Positions 27,421 to 36,353 of a DNA stretch of 64,000 nucleotides are shown piece by piece. Location of the stretch: positions 1 to 64,000 of the forward strand of contig CAWEIS010000025.1 in assembly GCA_963809205.1 (NCBI GenBank), in the 5' to 3' direction. Source of the stretch: DATLLN01 sp963809205 (GTDB lineage: Bacteria; Actinomycetota; Thermoleophilia; Gaiellales; JAICJC01). The notes under the pieces were generated by a model that had not been told where the DNA came from, searched no databases, and was given only the letters and a program-made list of their open reading frames with translations. Both the position numbers and the translations under genes were made by a program. Position 1 is the stretch's first letter, and every line of letters starts with the position of its first letter.

Positions 27421-29412
27421 ATGCGCCGTCCGTACACGCGGCGAGCACTGATTCGCGACGCGGCTCGAGTGGCCGCCGGCGTTGTCGGGGCGGGCGTGCT
27501 GGCGAGATCGGCGCTGGCCGAATCGCCGCTCCCGCTGCGGGCCGACATCCACTTCGGCGGCGGCCAGGCGCGCGGCGAGTGGAGTGACGGCCGCAACGTC
27601 TGGCTCTCGGTTCTCGGCGGGCGGGTGGCCGGCGTCGGGCAGGGCGCGGCGTATCTGGGGCTGCCCCGCGGCACGTCGAGCGCGGCGCGGGCGCAGCCCT
27701 GTCCGATATTCCTGCTCGACCGCGACTGCACCGAGCAGCATCAGGAGATGGTGTTCACCGTCAGCACGCAGTCGGCCGCCGTCGGGCTGGTGCTCGCGGG
27801 GACGTCAACGACGACGTACCACAGCGTCACGATCGAGGGCGGCTGGCTGACGCTGGCGATGCGCGGCCGCGCGGACGCGGTGGTGCTGCGATCGGTGGCG
27901 GTGCCGCCGCTGGTACCCGGGCGGGCGTACCGGCTGGTCGTGAACCTGGAGGGGTTCCGGCTGTCTGCCCGGGTCGAGCCCTACGGGCGGGTGCTGCCCT
28001 GGCAGCTGCAGGTGCTGCTGGAGCCGCCTCCCGGGATGGTCGGCGTGCTGATGGCGGGCGGGCCGGGGACGCAGCCGACGACGCTGCGGGTGCTCAGCTA
28101 CACGCTGCGGTCGGCGACATCGGCGAGGACGCCGATGCGGGCGCAGGCGTTGCTAGGTGGCGCACCGGATACCTCCGACCTGGCGCATCCGATTCAGCGC
28201 GTGCGGGTGGTCTGCGAGCGGCCGGCCAGCGTGGCGATCGAGGTTGCCTCCGATCCGGGGCTTCGGGATCTCGTCGACCGCTCGCCCGTCTACCAGGTGA
28301 GCGTGGCACCCTATGCCGCGGACTACCGGTTCGCGCTGCCGGCCAAGGGGTGGCTGTGGTGGCGGGCGCGGCTGCGGGCGCCGAGCGGCGCCGAGACGGT
28401 CACCGCGGCCCAGCGGGTCGGCATGCCCGATCCCCAGAAGCCGCTGGTGCTCGCCGCGGCCAGCTGCTCGCAGCTGTGGGCGTCACGCTCGTACGTCGGG
28501 CTGACCCGGCTGTTGGAGGAGGCAGCGTCGGGGACGCCCGCGATCCTCGCGTTCGAGGGCGACATGGGCTACTCGTCGAACTGGCGTGACCAGTGCTACG
28601 TGGTCGAGCCGGACTACTGGGACGACCGGGTGCTGCGGTTCATGGGCGACGAGGAGTTCGTGCGGTTCCGGGAGGCGGTGCCGACCTGCTTCACAATGGA
28701 CGACCATGACTACGGTTACGTCAACAACGCCGACAGGACGACGCTGGCGCCGTGGACGATCGACCGGTTCAACGGAATCCACGCCGACCCCAGTGACGCC
28801 GGGTACTTCGACTGGCGGTACGGCGATGTGCACTGCATGACGCTGGACGGGCGGCGCTACTGCGATCCGGTGACGGAGCCGGAGTCGTCGGCGAAGACCA
28901 AGCTGGGCGCCTCCCAGAAGGCACGGCTCCGCGAGGTGCTCGCCGCCTCTGAGGTGAACCTGTTCGTGCTGTTCAGCGCGGACTGCTGGGCGAGCCGCGG
29001 CACGCCGCCGGGCCACGACACCTTCCTGACAGGCTGGGTGGACGAGTTCCGCGAGCTGATGACGCTCTTCCACACGACGCAGCTGACGGGCAAGCGGGTG
29101 CTGATCGTCTCAGGCGACGCGCACGGCCAGCGGATCCACTATCACCCCGATCCGGCTGGGAGGGCCGGGACGGCACGCTCGCCGGTTATCGAGTTCATCT
29201 GCTCGGGGCTGCGGGCGCGGGACTGGTCGATGGCGACGCGCGGGGATCCGACGCTCGATCCGCAGCGGTCGATCACCGGCCACAGTGGGCTGGGGCTGAT
29301 CGAGATCGACCCGCCGTGGGTGCCCGGGCGGCGGGTCGCGCTGCGGGCCGTGAACGGGGATGCGGGGCCGCTGGACCTATTCCCGCCGCTCGTGGTGGGG
29401 GTCGGGGTGTAG
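27421..29412 (+). CDS. Tat-exported PhoD-like alkaline phosphatase/metallophosphoesterase
   Basis: A 663-residue secreted protein. The N-terminus RRPYTRRALIRDAAR followed by a hydrophobic stretch and ALAES is a Tat signal peptide. The first half (residues 35-270) is a beta-rich region of unknown fold. The second half is a PhoD-type metallophosphatase: LVLAAASCSQLW, FEGDMGYSSNWRD, FTMDDHDYGYVNN and LIVSGDAHGQRIHYH carry the expected Asp, Asn and His metal ligands. PhoD enzymes are exported folded with Ca/Fe and cleave phosphodiesters or monoesters outside the cell. The frame is intact. Confidence 0.85.
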   Translation: MRRPYTRRALIRDAARVAAGVVGAGVLARSALAESPLPLRADIHFGGGQARGEWSDGRNVWLSVLGGRVAGVGQGAAYLGLPRGTSSAARAQPCPIFLLDRDCTEQHQEMVFTVSTQSAAVGLVLAGTSTTTYHSVTIEGGWLTLAMRGRADAVVLRSVAVPPLVPGRAYRLVVNLEGFRLSARVEPYGRVLPWQLQVLLEPPPGMVGVLMAGGPGTQPTTLRVLSYTLRSATSARTPMRAQALLGGAPDTSDLAHPIQRVRVVCERPASVAIEVASDPGLRDLVDRSPVYQVSVAPYAADYRFALPAKGWLWWRARLRAPSGAETVTAAQRVGMPDPQKPLVLAAASCSQLWASRSYVGLTRLLEEAASGTPAILAFEGDMGYSSNWRDQCYVVEPDYWDDRVLRFMGDEEFVRFREAVPTCFTMDDHDYGYVNNADRTTLAPWTIDRFNGIHADPSDAGYFDWRYGDVHCMTLDGRRYCDPVTEPESSAKTKLGASQKARLREVLAASEVNLFVLFSADCWASRGTPPGHDTFLTGWVDEFRELMTLFHTTQLTGKRVLIVSGDAHGQRIHYHPDPAGRAGTARSPVIEFICSGLRARDWSMATRGDPTLDPQRSITGHSGLGLIEIDPPWVPGRRVALRAVNGDAGPLDLFPPLVVGVGV

Positions 29413-29476
29413 CGACGCACGAGAAGGCACGGGTGGCCGAGCTGGAGGGGCTGGCGGCGAGGTGGACGGCGCCCGA
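29413..29476 (+). pseudogene. Duplicated fragment of the GH4 gene
   Basis: Sixty-four bases right after the phosphatase stop match the GH4 gene at about 26875-26950. The stretch from GAGAAGGC to GCCCGA (56 bases) has only four differences, and a 13-base gap lies before it. It reads THEKARVAELEGLAARWTAPD against the GH4 segment EKARVAELEALAATWTAPD. A short non-functional copy 2.5 kb downstream of its source suggests a local rearrangement involving the phosphatase gene. Confidence 0.8.
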
Positions 29477-29925
29477 TGGTAATCCTCGGCCTCTGCAGAG
29501 GCACTTATCAGCGAGCGATCCGTTCAGCCGCCGCGTCCTGGGGTCCGCTGTGTCTACGTTTGGAGGCGGACCCCTCTTTCGCGCTCAACCATGCGGGTCC
29601 GCTGCGAAACCCTCTAACGGCTCGAACCGTTGTGGTTAACAACGAAAGGAGGCGCTGGGATCCACGCCGCGCGTCCCGTCCTCTGCGTTCTCGTGCGCTA
29701 AGCGTTCCGCGCAGCCGTTCAAGTCTTCCTCGGGCGACAGGAGTTCGACCTCGACCTTCACAAACCGACGGCCGACCGAACCGCTGACACCGGCGACCAG
29801 GCACTCACCCGGGCGGTTAGGGCAAACACCCTGTGCCACGCCCGCGACACACCCGAAGCCGCGATCCAACAGCACCTGTCACAGCTCTACTCCTGAAGAG
29901 CCGGCGAGACCTGATCGGAGGAGGA
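29477..29925. other. Gap without a supported gene
   Basis: This 450-base stretch has no convincing gene. An 8-base inverted repeat, GCGGACCC/GGGTCCGC, surrounds about 21 bases near 29567-29603, and a ribosome-site-like AAAGGAGG lies near 29645 without a start codon at the right distance. A frame open from 29702 to TGA 29894-29896 reads like protein (ALTRAVRANTLCHARD) but lacks a start, so it may be the tail of a dead gene. Confidence 0.5.
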
Positions 29926-30975
29926 CTAGTTGGTGACCTCGAAGTATGACCAGGGTGTGGTGGCGGCGTCGTTCGCCCGGTCGCCTCTGAAGGTGCTGTT
30001 GAGGCGGAAGGGGACGCCCCTCGCGGATGCCGTGTAGACGATCCGGATCGTCGCCTGCGATCGCTTGCCGAGGTGGACACAGTTGCTGGTGCCGAGCGCG
30101 TGCCATCGACCGCCGATCCGCGCCTGGAGCTCGAAGTAGACGCACTGACCGTGGTGACTGGGGTAGACGGTGGTGTGGTATGCGACGCAGCCGAGGTGCC
30201 GCGCCGGGCAGTTGGCGTTGTAGTGGTAGAGGCGGTAGGAGCTGGATCGGGCGTAGCCGCCAACCATCGCGCCGGTGACCTTTGCCTTGACGGCCACGCG
30301 CAGTGTCGCGCTGCTGGAGGGGGCGTGGGTGTCATCCCCGGCGAAGGTGGCAGAGAACGTGTTTGTGCGCGCCAACGAGAGCGTGACCGCGAAGCCTGTG
30401 GCATTTGGCGTGCCGGTGGCGACCAGCCGCTTCGGAAAGCCGTACGGGGTGCGCCAAATCGAGATCGTGCCGCTCGAGGCACCGTCCCCGAGTCGTGCAG
30501 TGACCGTCACGCTCGTGCCGTTGCGGATGGCGAGCGCGGAGGCGTGCAGCGTCAGCGCGTCGACCAGTCCGATCGCGGTCAGTGGATCGCTGGTCGCCGT
30601 GGAGCCGCTGTGCACGGCATCGCCGTCGTAGGTCGCGGTGTACGTGTACACCCCTTTCACTGGCGGGCGGTCTGCCAGGCTGTATTCACCGCCGAAGGCT
30701 GTTTGCTGGTCGGGCAGCTGCGTCTGCGTCTGGTCGGGATTGGTCCGCGTGATGTGCACCGTCACGTCGACCGGCCCGGAATCATCGGACAGCGTCAGGA
30801 ATCCCGAGATGTTCACCTGATCGCCGACCGAGACCGTTGTGCTTCCGAAGATGCTGATCGAGATCGACGATGTCTCCGTGGTCGCCGCCGAGGCCGTGGC
30901 TGCGCCGCCCGTACCGGCGACGAGTGCCACAACGAGGGCAACCAAGATGCTGGGTGTGTGCAAGCTGCGGTTCAT
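29926..30975 (-). CDS. Secreted Ig-like repeat protein
   Basis: A 349-residue protein. A Sec signal peptide (ILVALVVALVAGTGGAATASA) is followed by about three tandem beta-sandwich units of 80-90 residues, each Thr/Ser-rich with patterns such as TYTATYDGDAVHSGSTA and FSATFAGDDTHAPSSSA, as in Big_3/Ig-like actinobacterial surface proteins. The last 90 residues contain cysteines (NCPARHLGC, GQCVYF, SNCVHLG) and lack the repeat. ATG 30975 is six bases from TACGGT. It may bind the cell surface or polymers. Function is unknown. Confidence 0.75.
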   Translation of the reverse strand: MNRSLHTPSILVALVVALVAGTGGAATASAATTETSSISISIFGSTTVSVGDQVNISGFLTLSDDSGPVDVTVHITRTNPDQTQTQLPDQQTAFGGEYSLADRPPVKGVYTYTATYDGDAVHSGSTATSDPLTAIGLVDALTLHASALAIRNGTSVTVTARLGDGASSGTISIWRTPYGFPKRLVATGTPNATGFAVTLSLARTNTFSATFAGDDTHAPSSSATLRVAVKAKVTGAMVGGYARSSSYRLYHYNANCPARHLGCVAYHTTVYPSHHGQCVYFELQARIGGRWHALGTSNCVHLGKRSQATIRIVYTASARGVPFRLNSTFRGDRANDAATTPWSYFEVTN

Positions 30976-30981
30976 GGATCG

Positions 30982-30987
30982 ACCGTA
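30982..30987 (-). promoter_or_regulatory. -10 box of Ig-like protein gene (leaderless)
   Basis: TACGGT on the minus strand is separated by six bases from ATG 30975. Confidence 0.45.
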
Positions 30988-31151
30988 CTGCCGCGGCGCG
31001 CCCCTCGCATCAGGGGTTTCCCTAGTCATACGCGCTATGAGTAGCCGGAGCCTAAGGGGACAGGCGGGGGAATGGCCCGTGAGCGGCACGATGCCCGCGG
31101 CGCGAAGATCTCGAGCGGCTGTGTTAATCGGCTAGGGCTGCGCGGACCGCG

Positions 31152-32546
31152 TCATGGTCCGAATATCTTGAAGCTGCCCGTGCCCTTGGTCTCGAGGATC
31201 AGGTAGCCGCCGGCCATTACGGGCTGTGCGAATGCGGAGCCGTTCCCGATCTTCCGCAGCACGGTACCGTCCGACGAGTCGATCAGGTACGTCCCATTCT
31301 GCGTTCCCGTGTCGAACGTCGAGGCGGCGATCACGCCCGCGGCGTTCATCGTCGGGCTGCCGAGGACGACGCCGGCCACGCCGGTCTGCCAGATGATCGC
31401 GCCGGTCGACGGGTCGAGCTCGGCCACCGATCCCTCGTACTTGGTGCCGTTGAGGACGACCGGGTTGCCGCCGAGGAACAGGTGCGACCCGTCCCAGATG
31501 GCCGCGGCCAGGCACGCTTTGGCCCCCGCGCCTCCCTGGCCGAGACCGATCTTCGTCTTCCACACCGGCCCGGCGGTCACGTTCGTCGCCCGGAACGCGT
31601 AGAAGAAGCCGTTCTTGTTGCAGGCGCCGATCATCTGCGTCGGAGTGCCGTTGAGCGTCGCCGTAAAGATGGTCGGCGACGCGCCGAAGTCGGCGTCGAA
31701 GCCGCGCTCGCTCTGCGGGATCGTCCACACGCCGTTCTCGGTGAGCGTTGAGGCGTCGAGCTGCAGCACCGAGTACGACTCGCCCTGCGGCGCGGGCGGA
31801 GGCGTTGTGCTGCCCGTTGTCGCCCACACGGTCGAGCCGTCGGTGGCAACGCTGCTCCACACGCCGGCGCCGACCTGTCCCGGCGGCATCGAGAAGTCCG
31901 TGTTCAGGAGCGCGCCGGCGTGCTGGTCGAACTCCTGCACGCCGCCGCGGACGAACGGGACGTCGCACTGGGAGGAGACACCGTCGTAGATCTTGCCGTT
32001 GATCACGGCTGGCGACGACCAGTTGTAGTAGTCGTTCTGCGTCGGCGAGCGAGGCGCGCCCACGATCGTCTTCCACTGCACCGTGCCGTCCGAGGCGTTC
32101 AGCGCGTAGAGGAAGCCGTCTCCACCGCCGACATACACGCTCAGCACACCCGTCTGCGGATCAGGCAACACAGCGGCCGTCGAGGTGACGCCTCGCGCGG
32201 AGCAGGTCAGCGCCGGCACCTTGCCGAGGCTGCGCGTCCAGATCTTCTTCCCGGTCGCCAGGTTGACTGCGTAAAAGTTGCCGCTCAGCGATCCCACGTA
32301 GGCGACGCCGTTGACGACCGTCGGACTCGCCTGCAGGTTGCCCAGCGAAACGGAGCGGATCAGGTGCAGCGACGCCACGTTCGCCTTCGTGATCGCCGAC
32401 GACGTCGTCAACGACGAATGGTCGGGGCCACCGAGGTACTGGGGCCAGTCAGTGGGTCCGGTCGCCGCCCCAGCCATCGGCGAGGTCACGATCAACGCCC
32501 CCGCCGCACCGAGGAGGCCGAGCAAACGCAGGAGCCGAACGCGCAC
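31152..32546 (-). CDS. Secreted PQQ-binding-like beta-propeller protein
   Basis: A 464-residue protein with a signal peptide (LGAAGALIVTSPMAGAA) and quinoprotein-type propeller blades. Blade motifs of the form NGVAYVGSLSGNFYAVNLATGKKIW, GFLYALNASDGTVQWK and VAELDPSTGAIIWQT are spread over the whole length. It lacks clear PQQ- and metal-ligating residues of alcohol dehydrogenases, so it may be a scaffold or binding protein outside the cell. GTG 32546 is supported by GATAGT six bases upstream. It reads convergently to nothing; its left neighbour is co-oriented. Confidence 0.8.
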   Translation of the reverse strand: MRVRLLRLLGLLGAAGALIVTSPMAGAATGPTDWPQYLGGPDHSSLTTSSAITKANVASLHLIRSVSLGNLQASPTVVNGVAYVGSLSGNFYAVNLATGKKIWTRSLGKVPALTCSARGVTSTAAVLPDPQTGVLSVYVGGGDGFLYALNASDGTVQWKTIVGAPRSPTQNDYYNWSSPAVINGKIYDGVSSQCDVPFVRGGVQEFDQHAGALLNTDFSMPPGQVGAGVWSSVATDGSTVWATTGSTTPPPAPQGESYSVLQLDASTLTENGVWTIPQSERGFDADFGASPTIFTATLNGTPTQMIGACNKNGFFYAFRATNVTAGPVWKTKIGLGQGGAGAKACLAAAIWDGSHLFLGGNPVVLNGTKYEGSVAELDPSTGAIIWQTGVAGVVLGSPTMNAAGVIAASTFDTGTQNGTYLIDSSDGTVLRKIGNGSAFAQPVMAGGYLILETKGTGSFKIFGP

Positions 32547-32552
32547 GCGTCA

Positions 32553-32558
32553 ACTATC
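32553..32558 (-). promoter_or_regulatory. -10 box of the PQQ-propeller gene (leaderless)
   Basis: GATAGT on the minus strand ends six bases before GTG 32546. Confidence 0.4.
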
Positions 32559-32759
32559 GACTTCGCCAGACGGCCCGTCAAGTGGCCATCACACAAGTGT
32601 TCTGCAGACAACCGCCCAGCCATCGATCCTGGAAGTCGCCAACTCCGACCCACGCCGACACGGCTGACGGCTTCCTCGCAACGACGTCCAGACCCACGAA
32701 TATTCGCAAGGACGAGTGAACCAGAGCGTAGGATCGCGTCCGTGACTCTTCGGGGAGCT

Positions 32760-33145
32760 CCGGGTTGAACTGCCGCGTCGCGGTAGTAGCCGTGGGCGCG
32801 GCCCTCCTCGTTCGAGTCCATCCTGTTCGCGGCGATCGTCCACAGCGCAAGTAGGACGAGCAATGCCGGCGCCGGCCGGGGAGCGTCCATCCAATGCCAG
32901 CGCTCGAGCTCCGACTTCACCGCGTAGATGCCGCGCTCGGTCGTGATTCCCCACCGCGCCGTGCAGCAGGCGGTGAGAGCGTCGACGGCATCAGAAGCAT
33001 CGATGCCGAGCGGCCGGGTGGCCTGCTCTGCCATCTCATCGTCGCAGGCGAGCACAACGGGACGGTCGCGGTTGGTATCTGAGGGAAGCACGCACTCGAC
33101 CAGCGCAGCCGCAAAGCGGTCCGCGGTCAGCGGCGCGTTGGCCAC
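32760..33145 (-). pseudogene. Truncated hypothetical gene
   Basis: GTG 33145 opens a frame whose first 125 residues look like real protein (LTADRFAAALVECVLPSD, ERGIYAVKSELERWHWMD, LVLLALWTIAANRMDSNEEG, AHGYYRDAA). After about base 32765 the sequence becomes Arg/Ser-rich, and the frame runs on into the promoter and start of the PQQ gene, so the natural 3' part seems lost. The family is not recognised. The remaining part has a helical domain with one hydrophobic stretch. Confidence 0.45.
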
Positions 33146-33529
33146 GGCTCGCCGACCTGGAGCGACCGCGCGCTGGCCACGTTCTCAAGGGCTTCCACAA
33201 CATGGCCTCGGCCAGACTTGGCACTATCTCGAACTGCACCGCGAGGCGATCCTCAATCCTGATCTCGGCCTCTCCGAGGATCGCCCGCCAGCGATGATGA
33301 GCGAGTCCGCCTGAGCGGCATCATCGCGGCGTTCGCTCTGGAACGAACGGAAAACGTGAACGCGATGATCGCCAGCCTTCGTGAGGGGCAGGGCCGGGAT
33401 TGGAGGCCACGCCTGGATCGTCCAGCAGAACGAGAGGTTCCAGCGCCGCCGGGCGGTTCTTCGCATCATTCCCGCGGCCCAGGCCCAGCGGGACAGGCCG
33501 TTCGGCGCAACGGCTGGGAGAGCCAGAAC
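33146..33529. other. Gap with relic-like sequence
   Basis: No intact gene is supported. A plus-strand frame ending at TGA 33312-33314 reads YLELHREAILNPDLGLSED and could be the end of a decayed gene. The rest shows no clear start or ribosome site. Confidence 0.4.
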
Positions 33530-33712
33530 CACTGGAACGCCACTCGGCCGGCGGGGACGGTGCGGTCGGCCTGGTCGTCGCCGTGCAGGTTCACGCCCGA
33601 GACCCCGATCCGGCCCTCGACCGGGTGCTTCCAGATCGCGCTCGTGACCGCGCGGCCACGCCATGTGGTCGTGACCGGGGCCGACGTTGACCGAGGTGAG
33701 CCGCCCGTGCAT
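33530..33712 (-). pseudogene. MOSC-domain gene remnant (N-terminus only)
   Basis: ATG 33712 starts MHGRLTSVNVG. After one frame slip the sequence reads TWRGRAVTSAIWKHPVEG and GVNLHGDDQADRTV, which is the start of MOSC-domain proteins (MOCO sulfurase C-terminal-like). The expected continuation (HGGPDKAVYAY) is missing, and unrelated sequence follows. The gene is therefore both frameshifted and truncated. It lies 12 bases upstream of the YdeI stop on the same strand. Confidence 0.7.
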
Positions 33713-33724
33713 GTAGGCAGGCCC

Positions 33725-34321
33725 TCAGGCCGGCGGGAGCTTCTGCGGGTAGAAGGTCTCGCCGCGGGCGAGCATTGCCGTGAACTGCTCGACCCGCCGC
33801 GCCCGCGTGTCCGCCCGTTTGGCGGTCGTCAGCCGGTAGAGCACGGCGTAGCGGTTCTGGCTGCTGAGCTGCCCAAACATCCGCTTGGCGTCGGGGTTGG
33901 CGGCGAGCGCGGCCGCCAGGTCGGCGGGCACCTCGATCGTGGCCGGGCCGGCGTAGGCCGCCTCCCAGCGCCCGTCGGCCTGCGCCCGATCGATCTCGGC
34001 CTGCCCCGCGGGCTGCATGCGGCCATCCTCGAGCAGGCGGGCGACGATGCCGACATTGCGCCTCGACCAGGGGCTGCGCGTGCGCCGCCGCGTGAAGCGC
34101 TGGTAATAGGTGCCCTCGTCACGGCGCTTGACCTGGCCGTCGATCCATCCGAAGCAGAGCGCCTCGTCCAGGGCTTGGTCGTAGCTGAGACTGGTCGGCT
34201 GCGTGGTGCCCTTCTTGGCCAGTACGAGCCGCACGCCCGGCGAGTCGGCGTGGTGCGCCTCCAGCCACGCCCGCCAGGCGGCGGTATCGGGCACGATCAG
34301 TTCGGCAAGCTCGTCGGGCAT
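33725..34321 (-). CDS. YdeI/OmpD-associated family protein
   Basis: A 198-residue protein of the Bacteriocin-protection/YdeI family. It has AAWRAWLEAHHADSPGVRLV near the start, the conserved LDEALCFGWIDGQVKRRDEG, YYQRFTRRRTRSPWSRRN and the C-terminal helical part with RRVEQFTAMLARGETFYPQ. In Bacillus YdeI affects resistance to antimicrobial peptides, but the biochemical role is unknown. ATG 34321 lies six bases after CAGACT on the minus strand. The frame is intact. Confidence 0.85.
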   Translation of the reverse strand: MPDELAELIVPDTAAWRAWLEAHHADSPGVRLVLAKKGTTQPTSLSYDQALDEALCFGWIDGQVKRRDEGTYYQRFTRRRTRSPWSRRNVGIVARLLEDGRMQPAGQAEIDRAQADGRWEAAYAGPATIEVPADLAAALAANPDAKRMFGQLSSQNRYAVLYRLTTAKRADTRARRVEQFTAMLARGETFYPQKLPPA

Positions 34322-34327
34322 GCAGGA

Positions 34328-34333
34328 AGTCTG
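34328..34333 (-). promoter_or_regulatory. -10 box of ydeI-like gene (leaderless)
   Basis: CAGACT on the minus strand ends six bases before ATG 34321; it is a weak match at the second base. Confidence 0.3.
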
Positions 34334-34814
34334 GCAGCCCACAGCTCAGGTTTTGATCCCCGCTTCAAGGGAAGCACAAGGGGTGTGCAGGCATAAGCAA
34401 CGAGGTTCGATCTGAGTGAAGCCGCAACCTCCCCAGATCGAGATACGGCCCGCACGCGGGGCAACAACGGCGACGGGGAGGGTCACCGTGGGCGCGATGC
34501 AGCGAGCTTCGCAGGGGGCTCGACGTGTAACTTGCGGGCTTCGGACGAGGGCATTCCGTACACGAAACGCTGGTTTGCTGTACGGCGCGCCGGTCGCGCC
34601 CTCAGAAGCCGCACCCTATCCCAACCCTTCCACGCTGAGGAAGGACACCCTTTAGGCCCTCGCCGTGCCCGGGCCACAGCAGGTGACGGTGCTGCTCGGG
34701 AAGTCGGCCATGCGCGCAACGACAGTCGCGGGTGGATTCGCCGTCGAGGCGAGCCGAGCACGCCTCTTGTCGGATGTGGGGATTCCCTTGATGCCACGGG
34801 CTGCGGCCGTTCCG
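34334..34814. other. Intergenic gap without a supported gene
   Basis: This 480-base gap separates the divergent YdeI and ligase genes. Short frames on both strands lack ribosome sites and read as Arg-rich shadows. No repeat or hairpin stands out. Confidence 0.5.
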
Positions 34815-34820
34815 TACCGT
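34815..34820 (+). promoter_or_regulatory. -10 box of the PaaK-like ligase gene (leaderless)
   Basis: TACCGT ends six bases before ATG 34827, the same hexamer and spacing as in front of the phosphatase gene at 27421. Confidence 0.5.
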
Positions 34821-34826
34821 GAGCAC

Positions 34827-36353
34827 ATGAAGAGCGCTGCTATGAAGGTCCGCGTTCTGCGGGTACTGATTCCGCCGCTCGACCTGATGCTTCGGCTAGG
34901 CGAGGGTCGCTACGGCCTGTTCCGGCGCGCCATGTTCGGCGCGCCGCCGCGCCTGCTCGCCGCGCTCGGCGAATGGCGAGCAGTGCACGCGGCCGACGTT
35001 GCACGGCGTCGCGTGCCTGCCTACCGGCGGTTCACCGAGCAGCTCGGCGTCACCGACCGCGACGTGGCACGACGGCGGCTGCCGCCCACGGACAAGCGCG
35101 GCTACGTCGATCGCTTCCTATTGCTCGACCGCTGCATCGATGGCCGCCTGCCGGCAGCCGGCCTTGCCATCGACGAATCGTCGGGGTCGACCGGGACGCC
35201 CTACAACTGGGTTCGGTCGCGTCGCGAGCGCGAGACGGTTGAGACCAACGTCAGCCACTTCACCCGCTACCTGTACGGCGAGGGCCCGATGGTGACGATC
35301 AACGCGTTCTCGATGGGGGCGTGGGCAACGGGCACGAGCATCGGCATTGCGCTGCAGCGAAACGGGGTTGTTAAGAACACCGGCCCCGACCCGGAGAAGA
35401 TCCTGGCCACGCTCGAGTTCCTCGGCACCGGTCACCGCTACCTGGTCTGCGGTTATCCGCCGTTCCTGAAGAACCTCATGGACGTCGCCCGCGAGCGCGG
35501 GTTCCCGCTGGATGAGTACGACCTCGCCGCCGCGGTCGGTGGCGAGGGGATGTCGGAGGGGCTGCGAGACTACCTATCGTCCGCGTTCGCGCCGGTCTAT
35601 AGCGGGTATGGCGCCACGGATATCGAGCTGGGGCTGGCCGGCGAGACGCCGCTCACCGTCGCCCTCCGGCGGGCGGCATGGGTCGATGCGGACGTGCGGC
35701 AAGCGCTGTTCGGCGGCGACGCCCGGCTGCCGATGCTGTTCCAGTACAACCCGCTGAGCCACCACGTCACGGTCACGGACGAGGGCGAGCTGGTGTTCAC
35801 CGTCACCCGCTCGGGCGTGCTGTGCCCGCGGATCGCCTACAACGTTCACGATGAGGGTGGCGTCGCCACCTACGCGGAGATGCGCGAGCGGCTGGTCGCC
35901 TCCGGCCTTGACATCGACGCGATGGTGCCAGCCGGCGTCCGCGCACCGCAGCTGCCGTTCCTGTGGGTGTACGGTCGCAAAGATTCGACCGTTAGCGTGA
36001 TGGGCGCGAACATCTACCCCGAGGACATCGAGCAGGCCCTCTACCGCAGCCCGGAGCTTGCGGCCGCGACCAGCTCGTTCTGTCTGGGGCTAGAAGAGCA
36101 GCTCGCAGGCACCATGCGGCCGTGCCTGTCGTTCGAGGTGCGCGATCCGATCACCCCCGATCTGGTGGATCGATTCGCGCGTGGGATCGTCGAGGAGCTG
36201 ACCGCGATCAACGCAGACTTCCGTGCCGCGATGGGGGAGCACCGAGACGGCGTGCTGCCGGTCGTGCGCCTCTACGCCCCCGGCGACGGGCCGTTCCGGC
36301 GCGACCGCGACCGAATCAAGCAGACGCGGCTGGTGCCGCCGGCGGCGACGTGA
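34827..36353 (+). CDS. Phenylacetate-CoA ligase-like AMP-forming enzyme
   Basis: A 508-residue member of the PaaK/coenzyme F390 synthetase branch of adenylate-forming enzymes. It shows the P-loop-like DESSGSTGTPYNWVRS near residues 112-126, YGATDIELG with the adenine-side motif, and a C-terminal domain with WVYGRKDSTVSVMGANIYPEDIEQAL, which carries the YGR-D hinge. It activates a carboxylic acid as an acyl-AMP and probably joins it to CoA. Its TGA overlaps the next GTG (GTGA), so it is coupled to the nitroreductase-like gene. The acid is unknown. Confidence 0.8.
   Translation: MKSAAMKVRVLRVLIPPLDLMLRLGEGRYGLFRRAMFGAPPRLLAALGEWRAVHAADVARRRVPAYRRFTEQLGVTDRDVARRRLPPTDKRGYVDRFLLLDRCIDGRLPAAGLAIDESSGSTGTPYNWVRSRRERETVETNVSHFTRYLYGEGPMVTINAFSMGAWATGTSIGIALQRNGVVKNTGPDPEKILATLEFLGTGHRYLVCGYPPFLKNLMDVARERGFPLDEYDLAAAVGGEGMSEGLRDYLSSAFAPVYSGYGATDIELGLAGETPLTVALRRAAWVDADVRQALFGGDARLPMLFQYNPLSHHVTVTDEGELVFTVTRSGVLCPRIAYNVHDEGGVATYAEMRERLVASGLDIDAMVPAGVRAPQLPFLWVYGRKDSTVSVMGANIYPEDIEQALYRSPELAAATSSFCLGLEEQLAGTMRPCLSFEVRDPITPDLVDRFARGIVEELTAINADFRAAMGEHRDGVLPVVRLYAPGDGPFRRDRDRIKQTRLVPPAAT

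Noticed and set aside
32800..32840. GTTCGAGTCC resembling a tRNA T-loop
   Set aside because: No matching acceptor stem, anticodon arm or D-loop lies around it; it is part of a coding frame on the other strand.
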